Below, one piece after another: positions 14,943-21,639 of a stretch of DNA of 26,112 nt (positions are counted from its first letter, which is position 1; each line of letters starts with the position of its first letter). Below the pieces are notes generated by a model. It was not told the origin of the DNA. It saw only the letters and a list, made by a program, of their open reading frames with translations, and did no database searches. The translations under genes were made by a program, and so were the position numbers. This DNA comes from JAICWY01 sp964531205 (lineage in GTDB: Bacteria; Vulcanimicrobiota; Vulcanimicrobiia; Vulcanimicrobiales; Vulcanimicrobiaceae): the NCBI GenBank assembly GCA_964531205.1, contig CAZHGH010000041.1:1-26112 (forward strand), read 5' to 3'.

Positions 14943-16427
14943 ATGAGCGATAATAACGACAAGATTCTGACGACGAACTTCGGCGCACCGGTTTCGGACA
15001 ATCAGAACTCCCGCACCGCCGGGGATCACGGGCCTACGACGCTCGAAGATTTTCATCTTATTGAGAAGCTCGCGCACTTCGATCGCGAGCGGGTCCCGGA
15101 GCGCGTGGTGCACGCAAAAGGCGGCGGCGCTTTTGGTTACTTCGAGGTAACTAACGATCTCAGCGACTACACACGCGCGGCTTTTCTAAGCAAAGTGGGC
15201 AAGCGAACCGAGGTGCTGGCGCGGTTCTCCACGGTTGCGGGGGAACTGGGCTCGCCGGACACCGTGCGCGATCCACGCGGATTCGCGGTGAAGTTCTACA
15301 CCGAGGAAGGTAACTACGATCTGGTCGGAAACAACACGCCGGTCTTTTTTATTCGCGACGCGATGAAGTTTCCGGATTTCATTCACTCGCAGAAGCGGCA
15401 TCCGCACACGCATTTGCCGGATCCGAACATGGCATGGGATTTCTGGTCGCTCTCGCCCGAGTCGTTGCATCAGGTGACGTACCTGTTCGGCGATCGCGGT
15501 ACGCCGGCAGGCTATCAGCATATGAACGGTTACGGCAGCCACACATATATGTGGTATAACGCCGACGGCAAGCCTGTCTGGATCAAGTATCATTTCAAGA
15601 CCGATCTCGGCATCAAAAACTTCACGAGGGAAATGGCAGCGCAGGTTGCGGGCGAGGATCCGAACCATGACATCCGCAGTCTGTTCGATCTCATTGAAAG
15701 CGGCGAGGCCGCTCAATGGAGCGTGTACGTGCAACTGGTGCCGTTTGAAGACGCCTTCACGTATAAGTGGGATCCGTTCGACGTCACGAAAGTGATCTCG
15801 CACAAGGATTATCCGCTCGTTCCGCTCGGCAAACTCGTGCTCAACAGAAACCCCCAAAACTACTTTGCCGAGATCGAACAGGCCGCGTTCGAGCCGTCAA
15901 ACGTGGTTCCGGGCATTTGGTTCTCACCGGATAAGATGCTGCAAGGCCGCATCTTTTCGTATGCCGACACGCACCGGCACCGCATCGGCGTGAATTACGC
16001 GCAGTTACCGGTGAACCGGCCGCGCAATGCCAATGTTGCCAATTATCAGCGGGACGGTTTCATGCGCTTTGATGCGAACGGCGGCCCGACGGTCAATTAC
16101 GAGCCGAACAGTTTGAATGGTCCGGCCCAAGCAACGAATTTCCCCGAACCCGCCGTTGTTGCGCTGAAGGGCGCGGTTGGCCGTTACGATCAGCATTCGT
16201 ACCGCAACGACGATTTTCAACAAGCCGGCGACTTGTACCGTCTGCAGCATCCCGACGAACAATCGCGTCTTGTCGATAACATCGTCACGCATATGAAAAA
16301 CGTACGTCGCGATATCCAATTGCGTCAAATCCCGCATTTCGAGAAGGCGGATCCGGAATTTGGTGCGCGCATCGCGCGCGGACTCGGTCTGATACCCGCA
16401 CTGGAGCACGTTTCGACCGGGTCATGA
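14943..16427 (+). CDS. katA: Monofunctional haem catalase (small-subunit type)
   Basis: From ATG 14943 the product has 494 aa, the usual size of small-subunit catalases. Essential residues are visible: distal His57 in ERVVHAKGGGAFGYFEV, Asn130 in YDLVGNNTPVFFIRD and haem-ligating Tyr340 in RIFSYADTHRHRIG. It converts hydrogen peroxide to water and oxygen in the cytoplasm. The reading frame is open back to 14820, but that part overlaps divergent oxyR and lacks catalase similarity. No ribosome binding site precedes the ATG (see promoter entry). It is divergent from oxyR, so peroxide induction through OxyR is expected. The stop overlaps the start of the next gene (ATGA). Confidence 0.96.
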   Translation: MSDNNDKILTTNFGAPVSDNQNSRTAGDHGPTTLEDFHLIEKLAHFDRERVPERVVHAKGGGAFGYFEVTNDLSDYTRAAFLSKVGKRTEVLARFSTVAGELGSPDTVRDPRGFAVKFYTEEGNYDLVGNNTPVFFIRDAMKFPDFIHSQKRHPHTHLPDPNMAWDFWSLSPESLHQVTYLFGDRGTPAGYQHMNGYGSHTYMWYNADGKPVWIKYHFKTDLGIKNFTREMAAQVAGEDPNHDIRSLFDLIESGEAAQWSVYVQLVPFEDAFTYKWDPFDVTKVISHKDYPLVPLGKLVLNRNPQNYFAEIEQAAFEPSNVVPGIWFSPDKMLQGRIFSYADTHRHRIGVNYAQLPVNRPRNANVANYQRDGFMRFDANGGPTVNYEPNSLNGPAQATNFPEPAVVALKGAVGRYDQHSYRNDDFQQAGDLYRLQHPDEQSRLVDNIVTHMKNVRRDIQLRQIPHFEKADPEFGARIARGLGLIPALEHVSTGS

Positions 16428-17029
16428 GCCGCATTCTCGGCCTCCGAGAGTTCGTACATAAACGCTGGGATCCGCGTCTTCTCATCGTCGATGCGCGCGA
16501 TCGCCCAACCGGAACGCTAGACAACCGCTTTTTCACCTGGGTGCGCGTACCGGTTACGCGCAATCCCGGGCGGATCGTCGACGACCTGATGTACCGCAAT
16601 CTGGTCATCGTTCATGAAGACGAGGAACGCGCGTTAGATTTAGACCATGTGTTTGAGACCCTCGAGCTTCGCTCCGCGGCGCTCGAGGGCGGCGAACGAG
16701 GATGGGCGCAAGCATTGTTGGTTGAGGCGTCGCATAAGTGCGGGGACGTGACGATTGTTACGATGCATCGTCTCGCGTTGGAGCGGCGCGTGCATTTGGT
16801 CGTGCGTGGGTCCGACGCGGTAGTCGTGCAGGCGTCGGGATCGCTCGTGGCAATTCGCGAAGCGGTGCGCCATCACGGCGCGACAATTCGCTCCGTGGTC
16901 GATATCATGGCGCCCGAAGACGAGACCAGCGTGCGTTTGGCCTTTGACATGCACGTGCGGCGCTACGGCCCGCTTTCGCACCGCGCGCGCGAAGCGTCGA
17001 AGTTTATGCGGGAGATTTCACTAATCTAG
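16424..17029 (+). CDS. Uncharacterised protein coupled to katA (201 aa)
   Basis: I do not recognise this protein. It begins MSRILGLREFVHKRWDPRLLIVDARDR and appears soluble. Residues about 95-125 (WAQALLVEASHKCGDVTIVTMHR) and 128-175 (VHLVVRGSDAVVVQASGSLVAIREAVRHHGATIRSVVDI) have an alternating strand-helix pattern that could be ACT-like, but this is a guess. One cysteine is present (in SHKCGD). It overlaps katA by 4 bp, so it should be made together with catalase and probably answers peroxide stress. Its last residues (REISLI) are encoded by the second copy of the 23-bp repeat, and the end overlaps arsC by 26 bp. Confidence 0.75.
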   Translation: MSRILGLREFVHKRWDPRLLIVDARDRPTGTLDNRFFTWVRVPVTRNPGRIVDDLMYRNLVIVHEDEERALDLDHVFETLELRSAALEGGERGWAQALLVEASHKCGDVTIVTMHRLALERRVHLVVRGSDAVVVQASGSLVAIREAVRHHGATIRSVVDIMAPEDETSVRLAFDMHVRRYGPLSHRAREASKFMREISLI

Positions 17030-17405
17030 CAAGCAAATCGGTGACTTTCGACTTTACTAGGTCCCGGATTTGACGCACCGTTTCAATCGGCTGACCTTTG
17101 GGATCGGGTAAGCCCCAATCTTCGTCGATGCGCGTCACCCCGGTGACGTCGCAGCCCATCGTGATAATCCAATCAGCGCGCTGCGCAAGTACGGGGTCGA
17201 TGAGCTTCGGTTTGGCGTTCGATATGTCGATGCCGTCTTCGGCCATGGCTTCGACGACGATCTCCGCGGGACGCTCGGCGGGAATCGTTCCGGCTGATGC
17301 AACTTCAACGGCGTCATTTGCCAGATGCTTGAGATAGGCTTCCGCCATCTGACTGCGCCCGGTGTTGTGGCGGCAGATGAAGAGAACGAACGGTTTATCC
17401 GGCAT
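17004..17405 (-). CDS. arsC: Arsenate reductase, LMW-phosphatase-like ArsC
   Basis: From ATG 17405 the product has 133 aa, normal for the thioredoxin/LMW-PTP class. The anion-binding loop is CRHNTGR (Cys11 to Arg17) in VLFICRHNTGRSQMAEAYL, and the acid loop is DWGLPDP. It reduces arsenate to arsenite. Cys85 (ITMGCDVTG) matches the second cysteine of Staphylococcus-type ArsC, but the third redox cysteine that normally follows is absent, so only two cysteines remain. The recycling partner may differ from thioredoxin. It is the last gene of the ars operon, and its start overlaps the channel gene by 11 bp. The C-terminal ARLVKSPA is encoded in the 23-bp repeat. Confidence 0.88.
   Translation of the reverse strand: MPDKPFVLFICRHNTGRSQMAEAYLKHLANDAVEVASAGTIPAERPAEIVVEAMAEDGIDISNAKPKLIDPVLAQRADWIITMGCDVTGVTRIDEDWGLPDPKGQPIETVRQIRDLVKSKVTDLLARLVKSPA
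17008..17030. repeat. 23-bp direct repeat, copy 2 (16424-gene/arsC ends)
   Basis: This copy is identical over 23 bp to 13965-13987 and lies 3043 bp downstream. It is read in the same two frames: REISLI-stop on the plus strand (end of the katA-linked gene) and ARLVKSPA on the minus strand (end of ArsC). It therefore supplies the C-terminus of two unrelated proteins, as copy 1 does for two others. Confidence 0.9.
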
Positions 17406-18090
17406 GAGGGACGACGACCTCCTTAGCGGGCAGCGGCGCGATCCATGAGAACAGCGACGTGGCTGCAATCGCTCCGAGCAGCTCCATCAAAATGAAGCCT
17501 GTAACGTCCGCAGGTGCGATTCCGGCGAACGTGTCGCTAAGCGATCGCGCGATCGTTACAGCGGGATTTGCAAACGACGTAGACGCGGTGAACCAATACG
17601 CGCCGATGATATACGCGGCTACCGCAAACGGCGTTGCGGCGGTCCGATAACGCGAGCAACCCCAGATAACAGCGAGAAGCCCGAACGTGGCGATAAATTC
17701 GCTGAAGAGTTGCGAGGGACCGTGGCGCATGTGGTGTGAGAAGAAGATCGCCGGATCGTCGAACATGACGTTTGCGGCTGCAACGCCGGCGATCGCTCCC
17801 GCGATTTGGGCGCAGATGTAAGCGGGGACCTCCCGCCACGGCAACCCGCGCTGCCACGCATCTGCAATCGTTACTGCCGGATTGAAATGTGCGCCGGAAA
17901 TCGGACCGAGCGCGAGAATGATCGCCGCAAGTACGCCGCCGGTCGCTAGCGTATTGCAAAGCAACTCAAGCGCGACGTTGCCGCCGCCCAAGCGCTGTGC
18001 CATAATCCCCGATCCCACGATTGCTGCAAGCAGAAGCGCCGTTCCGAGTGCTTCCGCAATCGCACGTTTTAGCAATTGCAGCTGGCGCAC
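17395..18090 (-). CDS. MIP-family channel (aquaporin/aquaglyceroporin), ars-linked
   Basis: From GTG 18090 the protein has 231 aa and six hydrophobic segments with two half-helices carrying the NPA motifs: HFNPAVTIADAW and FANPAVTIARSL. AAGAGG lies a few bases before this GTG and supports the start; longer frames run antisense through neighbouring sequence. It sits between arsI and arsC. In rhizobia an aquaglyceroporin (AqpS) in the ars operon lets arsenite formed by ArsC leave the cell down its gradient. No ArsB or Acr3 pump is visible here, so the same role is likely. The start overlaps the arsI end by 22 bp. Confidence 0.88.
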   Translation of the reverse strand: MRQLQLLKRAIAEALGTALLLAAIVGSGIMAQRLGGGNVALELLCNTLATGGVLAAIILALGPISGAHFNPAVTIADAWQRGLPWREVPAYICAQIAGAIAGVAAANVMFDDPAIFFSHHMRHGPSQLFSEFIATFGLLAVIWGCSRYRTAATPFAVAAYIIGAYWFTASTSFANPAVTIARSLSDTFAGIAPADVTGFILMELLGAIAATSLFSWIAPLPAKEVVVPHAG

Positions 18091-18476
18091 GCGACCTCTT
18101 GCGTTTCCGGCTCGACGTCCTCGTGAACGGTATAGACTTCCCACCGGCGCCCGTCGGGGTCTGAAGCCCACACTTTCGTCTGCACTGCGTAGCAACACGT
18201 TTCCTCTCGTTCAACGTCGACTTCATAGTTGGCATTCGTTAAGCGCGCGATTGCATCGTCGACGTTTTGCGTCGAATCGACGACGACGCCGTAATGCACC
18301 GATTCGCCCGTGTGCACGTTCGGATTGAGATCGAGCGCAAGTTCCAGCGCTGGTTCTTCCGTGATGAAGAGCGCGTAGTCGTCATAGCGTTTGACGGGCG
18401 CCTCGCCGAGCAGCGTGTGATAGAAGGCGACGCTCTTCTCGAGATCCGCGGTCGCCAGATTCAAGTGCATTTTCAT
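18069..18476 (-). CDS. arsI: ArsI/CadI-family VOC metalloenzyme (organoarsenical C-As lyase-like)
   Basis: From ATG 18476 the product has 135 aa with a VOC fold (MKMHLNLATADLEKSVAFYHTLLG). The ArsI hallmark is present: vicinal Cys94-Cys95 in EETCCYAVQTKVW, then DPDGRRWEVYTV. Predicted metal ligands are His4, His61 and Glu113. ArsI cleaves the carbon-arsenic bond of trivalent methylarsenite with Fe(II) and oxygen; close CadI relatives are heavy-metal-induced proteins of less certain activity. The tail CASCNC adds three cysteines, a possible extra metalloid site. The start overlaps the arsR stop (ATGA). Confidence 0.87.
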   Translation of the reverse strand: MKMHLNLATADLEKSVAFYHTLLGEAPVKRYDDYALFITEEPALELALDLNPNVHTGESVHYGVVVDSTQNVDDAIARLTNANYEVDVEREETCCYAVQTKVWASDPDGRRWEVYTVHEDVEPETQEVACASCNC

Positions 18477-18805
18477 GCGAAGACTTTCTGATTGAGAACG
18501 CGATCCAGCGCCGCGGTAACACGCTCGCGCGTGTCGCCGGCAAGGCGGTAATACACCCAAGTGCCGCGACGCTCGCACGTAACGAGTCCGCTCTCGCGCA
18601 GGATCTTCAAGTGATGCGATACGGTCGGCTGATTAAGCGGTAAACCGGAGGTGAAATCGCAAACGCAGACTTCGTTTTCTGCGCGGGCCAGTGTCGCCAG
18701 AATGACCAGCCGATGCGGATCGGCCAACGCTTTGAGAAGCGCAGCTTCCCCGGTGAAGTCATCGCTGACGACCGCCGACGGCGGGCAGCATCGTTGTATC
18801 GACAT
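18473..18805 (-). CDS. arsR: ArsR-family arsenite-responsive repressor
   Basis: The 110-aa protein has a winged helix-turn-helix typical of ArsR/SmtB (LKALADPHRLVILATLA, then QPTVSHHLKILRESGLVTCERRG). The arsenite site motif is ENEVCVCDF with Cys47 and Cys49 at the start of the DNA-reading region, as in E. coli ArsR; Cys6-Cys7 near the N-terminus could add ligands. Arsenite binding should release it from DNA. It is first in the arsR-arsI-channel-arsC operon and overlaps arsI by 4 bp. A consensus promoter and operator-like inverted repeat lie directly upstream; the ATG is 6 nt after the -10 hexamer, so the mRNA is probably leaderless. Confidence 0.93.
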   Translation of the reverse strand: MSIQRCCPPSAVVSDDFTGEAALLKALADPHRLVILATLARAENEVCVCDFTSGLPLNQPTVSHHLKILRESGLVTCERRGTWVYYRLAGDTRERVTAALDRVLNQKVFA

Positions 18806-18807
18806 AC

Positions 18808-18831
18808 TTCGATATTAGGCATTGTATCGAA
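18808..18831. promoter_or_regulatory. Candidate ArsR operator
   Basis: TTCGATA-N10-TATCGAA forms an inverted repeat with 7-bp arms that covers the -10 hexamer and spacer of the ars promoter. A third half-site, TATCGA, lies at 18797-18802 inside arsR. Position and symmetry fit repression by ArsR. Confidence 0.7.
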
Positions 18832-18840
18832 ATTTGTCAA
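18812..18840 (-). promoter_or_regulatory. ars operon promoter
   Basis: On the minus strand TTGACA (18840-18835, perfect consensus) and TAATAT (18817-18812) are separated by 17 nt. The ATG of arsR begins 6 nt beyond, at the predicted +1. The spacing and consensus are strong. Confidence 0.82.
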
Positions 18841-18900
18841 TACACCGCGCCGGTCGTTACGTAGGTAGGCGAGCGCGTGCGTGAGAAGCCGGGAAGTCCG

Positions 18901-19779
18901 ATGGCGCTCTTGCTGACCGACCCGTACGCCATTTTCGCGCAGGCTCGCGAGCGCTGGGAGAGCGCGCGCTATCCGTCACAACTTGCGTACGACGTTGCCG
19001 TAAGCGTTACGCATGCCGGTACGCAGTCCAGCGCGCATTACCATCTATATTACGATTCAAGCGCGGACAGCGTTAAGGTCAATGCCGTTAGCGACGAAGA
19101 ACTTGCGCATCCGTACACGCCGCACGGCATCAACACGTTTTTTAATGTGTTCGGCGGTTCGCTTCCATTGAGTGCGCCGCAACACACGTTCGATTATTTG
19201 GGCGTGCCGGTGCTGGCGCCGAATTATTCGTTTGGGATCGCGCCGTACGTTGCGCCCGCCGCCGCTCCGGACAGCGCCGAGCTCGTTCGCGAGATCCGTC
19301 AAGAATTTCACGATCCGGTCAAACCCGCGACGGCTTCAGCGGGTGACTCGCAGCTCAAAACCATTGCAAGCGTCGCCGTCGTGCGGCGGCGCTACATCAT
19401 TGAATTGAACGGCACGACCGCAATCGATGGACACGAGGACTACGATTTGCGGCTGCAGCCGGTGCGCGATCCGGGCGACTACCGTTTGCGTGAAGTTTGG
19501 ATCGACACGCAGACCTTCGCAACGGACCGGCTGATTTCGCAAGGGAATTTTGTGCATGGAGGAATGACCGGCGTGCCGTGGACGGTGACGTTCCGCCAGC
19601 TTGACGGGGCTCCGTACATTGCGTCGGAATCTACGACGCAGTCGTTTAGGCTCGATCGCCGTTCGTATGACAGCGCGACGGTTTCATTTGAAGAGGTTCG
19701 GCCGGCGCGCATTCCCGGATACGCGTCGCTGATGAGTTTCGCGGGCGGAGATACACTCACCGAGCCGCTTGCTCCTTGA
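18901..19779 (+). CDS. Uncharacterised protein (292 aa)
   Basis: I do not recognise the family. The chosen ATG (18901) is preceded by GGGAAG; a GTG at 18877 would add eight residues. After MALLLTDPYAIFAQARERWESARYP the sequence is mostly beta-like, with segments such as AYDVAVSVTHAGTQSSAHYHLYYDS, RRRYIIELNGTTAIDGHEDYDLRLQPV, YRLREVWIDTQTFATDRLISQG and TVTFRQLDGAPYIASESTTQ. That pattern recalls the open beta-barrel of LolA-like or outer-membrane lipoprotein-sorting domains, but no convincing signal peptide is present from this start. It is divergent from the ars operon. The following gene is close on the same strand. Confidence 0.7.
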   Translation: MALLLTDPYAIFAQARERWESARYPSQLAYDVAVSVTHAGTQSSAHYHLYYDSSADSVKVNAVSDEELAHPYTPHGINTFFNVFGGSLPLSAPQHTFDYLGVPVLAPNYSFGIAPYVAPAAAPDSAELVREIRQEFHDPVKPATASAGDSQLKTIASVAVVRRRYIIELNGTTAIDGHEDYDLRLQPVRDPGDYRLREVWIDTQTFATDRLISQGNFVHGGMTGVPWTVTFRQLDGAPYIASESTTQSFRLDRRSYDSATVSFEEVRPARIPGYASLMSFAGGDTLTEPLAP

Positions 19780-19811
19780 CAGTGGAGGGCTCGCCTGCGC
19801 ATGCTCACCGT

Positions 19812-20708
19812 ATGGCTAGCAAAATTCTGTTGCAAACGACGATTCCGTACGTCGAAGATGATTGGCACGTCGGGCGCTTTTCGCTGCTGCGCAAGGAACT
19901 TGAAGCGTTAGGTGACGTTGTAGCGCGAAATCGTGAGCCGGACGCCAACGGCGACGACCCGGCTCTGTCGACCTTGGGCGATTCCGATTTCGACGAAGTA
20001 TGGTTGATGGCGGTCGATACGGGCGACGGTCTGTCCGCGAAGGATACCGAGGGAATCGCAAAGTTTCGCGAACGCGGAGGCGGTGTGTTAACTGCGCGCG
20101 ATCATCAGGATCTCGGAACGTGTTTGTGCTCGCTCGGATCGATTGGAAAGATCAATCATTTTCATTCGCACAACCCCGAGCCGGACCCGGCGTGTTTGGT
20201 GAATGACGACACCGACGATCCGAATATTTCGTATCCAAACTATCACTCGGGCGCGAATGGTGACTATCAACGCATAAAAGTGCTTGAACCTGTGCACGAA
20301 TTGCTGCGCACCGGCCGGTCCGCAACCGGTTACGTCGAATACTTTCCGGCACATCCGCACGAAGGTGCGGTTAGTCCGGCGGACGTTCCCGGCGCGCGAG
20401 CGATCGCGCAAGGCGTAAGTAAAGTCACGGGGCGGCCATTCAATTTGGCGGTAGTGCTTGAAGACGAAAAATCCACGGATGGGCGCGCGCTTGGGCCGGT
20501 CATAGCGATTTCGTCATTCCATCACCTCGTCGATTTGAATTGGGATACGCAGCTCGGAGCGCCGTCCTTTGTTACGGATAAACCCGGCGATGAAATGCGA
20601 AAAGACCCTTCGCGACTGGAGATTTTTAAGGAATACGTTCGGAATGTCGCGCGCTGGCTGGGCTCGCGCTCGCGCCCACGTGAGAAAGCGGTGATGGCCG
20701 AAGGTTAA
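19812..20708 (+). CDS. Uncharacterised protein, possible class I glutamine amidotransferase-like/ThuA-like fold
   Basis: From ATG 19812 the product has 298 aa. The N-terminal part (MASKILLQTTIPYVEDDWHVGRFSLLRKELEALG, then FDEVWLMAVDTGDGLSAKDTEGIAKFRERGGGVLTARDHQDLG) resembles glutamine-amidotransferase-like folds in which a loss-of-face alpha/beta domain senses or binds small ligands. A His/Asp-rich stretch (INHFHSHNPEPDPACLVNDDTDDP) could bind metal. The C-terminal half has AVVLEDEKSTDGRALGPVIAISSFHHLVDLNWD. No catalytic Cys-His-Glu triad is evident, so enzymatic activity is not claimed. A TTG start at 19776 overlapping the upstream stop is possible. It is convergent with the NTF2-like gene (4-bp overlap). 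Confidence 0.7.
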   Translation: MASKILLQTTIPYVEDDWHVGRFSLLRKELEALGDVVARNREPDANGDDPALSTLGDSDFDEVWLMAVDTGDGLSAKDTEGIAKFRERGGGVLTARDHQDLGTCLCSLGSIGKINHFHSHNPEPDPACLVNDDTDDPNISYPNYHSGANGDYQRIKVLEPVHELLRTGRSATGYVEYFPAHPHEGAVSPADVPGARAIAQGVSKVTGRPFNLAVVLEDEKSTDGRALGPVIAISSFHHLVDLNWDTQLGAPSFVTDKPGDEMRKDPSRLEIFKEYVRNVARWLGSRSRPREKAVMAEG

Positions 20709-21121
20709 ACCGCTGCGCCGGCGCGCTCGTACGCTAACGCGTATCGCGCCGTGTCGTAATACTCGCGGTATTTCGCGACTTTTCCGTCGCGGAACGCGAA
20801 CGCGTGCACCCAATCGGTTTGCGCGGTGCGGCCGGTGCTTTTGACGCGCGCCGCGTAACGGCCGAGCGCGATGACGGTGTCACCGTCTGCATAGAAGCGT
20901 TCGGGTTCGAAGATCTGCACGTCTTCGTTTTCAGAAAGAATGCGGAAGAATTCGGCGACTCCGCCTTTACCGCGGAACGTTCCGGCGTACGGAATCTCTG
21001 TGGGTCCGGGCGTGAACCATTCAACGTCGTCGGTGAGCGCGTTTAAGACGCCTGAAACATCTCCACGGCTGAACGCTGCGTACGCAGCACGAATAACAGC
21101 GAGATTTTGCTCCTCGTTCAT
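20705..21121 (-). CDS. NTF2-like/SnoaL-like protein
   Basis: The 138-aa protein fits the SnoaL_2/NTF2-like cone fold: NLAVIRAAYAAFSRGDVSGVLNALTDDVEWFTPG, YAGTFRGKGGVAEFFRIL, FYADGDTVIALGRYAAR, WVHAFAFRDGKVAKYREYYDTARYA. Such proteins bind small hydrophobic ligands or act as isomerases or hydrolases; the role is unknown here. Its start is well supported: GGAGG lies 7 nt upstream of the ATG, behind a -10-like TACTAT (21146-21141). This gene therefore has a normal leader, unlike arsR and katA. Confidence 0.85.
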   Translation of the reverse strand: MNEEQNLAVIRAAYAAFSRGDVSGVLNALTDDVEWFTPGPTEIPYAGTFRGKGGVAEFFRILSENEDVQIFEPERFYADGDTVIALGRYAARVKSTGRTAQTDWVHAFAFRDGKVAKYREYYDTARYALAYERAGAAV

Positions 21122-21220
21122 GTCTCTGCCTCCGCCATCGATAGTACGTCAGCGATAACGGGTGACGGGGAGGTGCGGATTTCCTAACAACTGTGTATAA
21201 CTCTATCCGCGCGAAACAAA

Positions 21221-21250
21221 ATAAAAAACGCCGATTCGTATCGACGTTTT
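21221..21250 (-). terminator. Rho-independent terminator of tRNA-Val(GAC)
   Basis: On the minus strand AAAACGTCG pairs with CGGCGTTTT (9 bp including one G-T pair) around an 8-nt loop, followed by a T run. It begins 5 nt after the tRNA CCA end. The A/T-rich flanks could also give a weak plus-strand terminator. Confidence 0.75.
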
Positions 21251-21254
21251 AAAA

Positions 21255-21329
21255 TGGTGGGCGGTAGAAGGATTGAACTTCTGACCTCTTCCGTGTCAAG
21301 GAAGCGCTCTCCCACTGAGCTAACCGCCC
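21255..21329 (-). tRNA. tRNA-Val(GAC)
   Basis: The minus strand folds as a full cloverleaf with acceptor stem GGGCGGT/ACCGCCC, D arm GCTC-AGTGGGA-GAGC, anticodon arm CTTCC-TTGACAC-GGAAG (anticodon GAC, valine), and T arm with GTTCAATC. The CCA end is encoded. It has its own promoter and terminator, so it is a single-gene unit. Confidence 0.95.
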
Positions 21330-21343
21330 GCGCACAAGGACCG

Positions 21344-21372
21344 AGTATAGCAAAGGCCCCTGCGAGCGTCAA
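21344..21372 (-). promoter_or_regulatory. Promoter of tRNA-Val(GAC)
   Basis: On the minus strand TTGACG (21372-21367) and TATACT (21349-21344) are 17 nt apart. The start would fall about 8 nt before the mature tRNA 5' end. It shows that standard sigma-70-type elements are used in this genome. Confidence 0.8.
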
Positions 21373-21414
21373 ACGTTTTTCACAACCGCACGGCGGTCCT
21401 TCCGCTTATGCGGT

Positions 21415-21444
21415 TTGACAATGCAAGCGCGAGCGTGATATCCT
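21415..21444 (+). promoter_or_regulatory. Strong promoter of an orphan transcription unit
   Basis: TTGACA (21415-21420, perfect) and TATCCT (21439-21444) are 18 nt apart on the plus strand. Transcription should begin near 21451. It is divergent from the tRNA promoter, with about 42 bp between the two -35 hexamers. Confidence 0.65.
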
Positions 21445-21500
21445 GAGCAAACTTTTACACGGTAACCCTGCAGACAACGACAGAAAGGAGCGACGGAACT

Positions 21501-21617
21501 GTGATTTTTGCAAAGCAATGCGCGACTAATTCCCTGCAAACAAGCGGGATGCTAGGAACGCCCGTCGTTCCGGGCATGTTTGTCCGCGGAGTGCTTTTGA
21601 AGCGCGGTACGGCGTAG
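21501..21617 (+). CDS. Possible 38-aa small protein within the orphan transcript
   Basis: A GTG start at 21501 is preceded by AAAGGAG with 10 nt spacing. The frame encodes 38 residues starting MIFAKQCATNSLQ and containing GTPVVPGMFVRGVLLKRG before TAG. The spacing is slightly long. I recognise no family, and so short a frame may be chance, but promoter, ribosome site, frame and terminator are in a consistent order. Confidence 0.3.
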   Translation: MIFAKQCATNSLQTSGMLGTPVVPGMFVRGVLLKRGTA

Positions 21618-21639
21618 TTCGCCGATCTCGTCAGCATTC

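Noticed and set aside
15186..15857. 223-aa minus-strand frame inside katA
   Set aside because: It is fully antisense to conserved catalase sequence and resembles no family.
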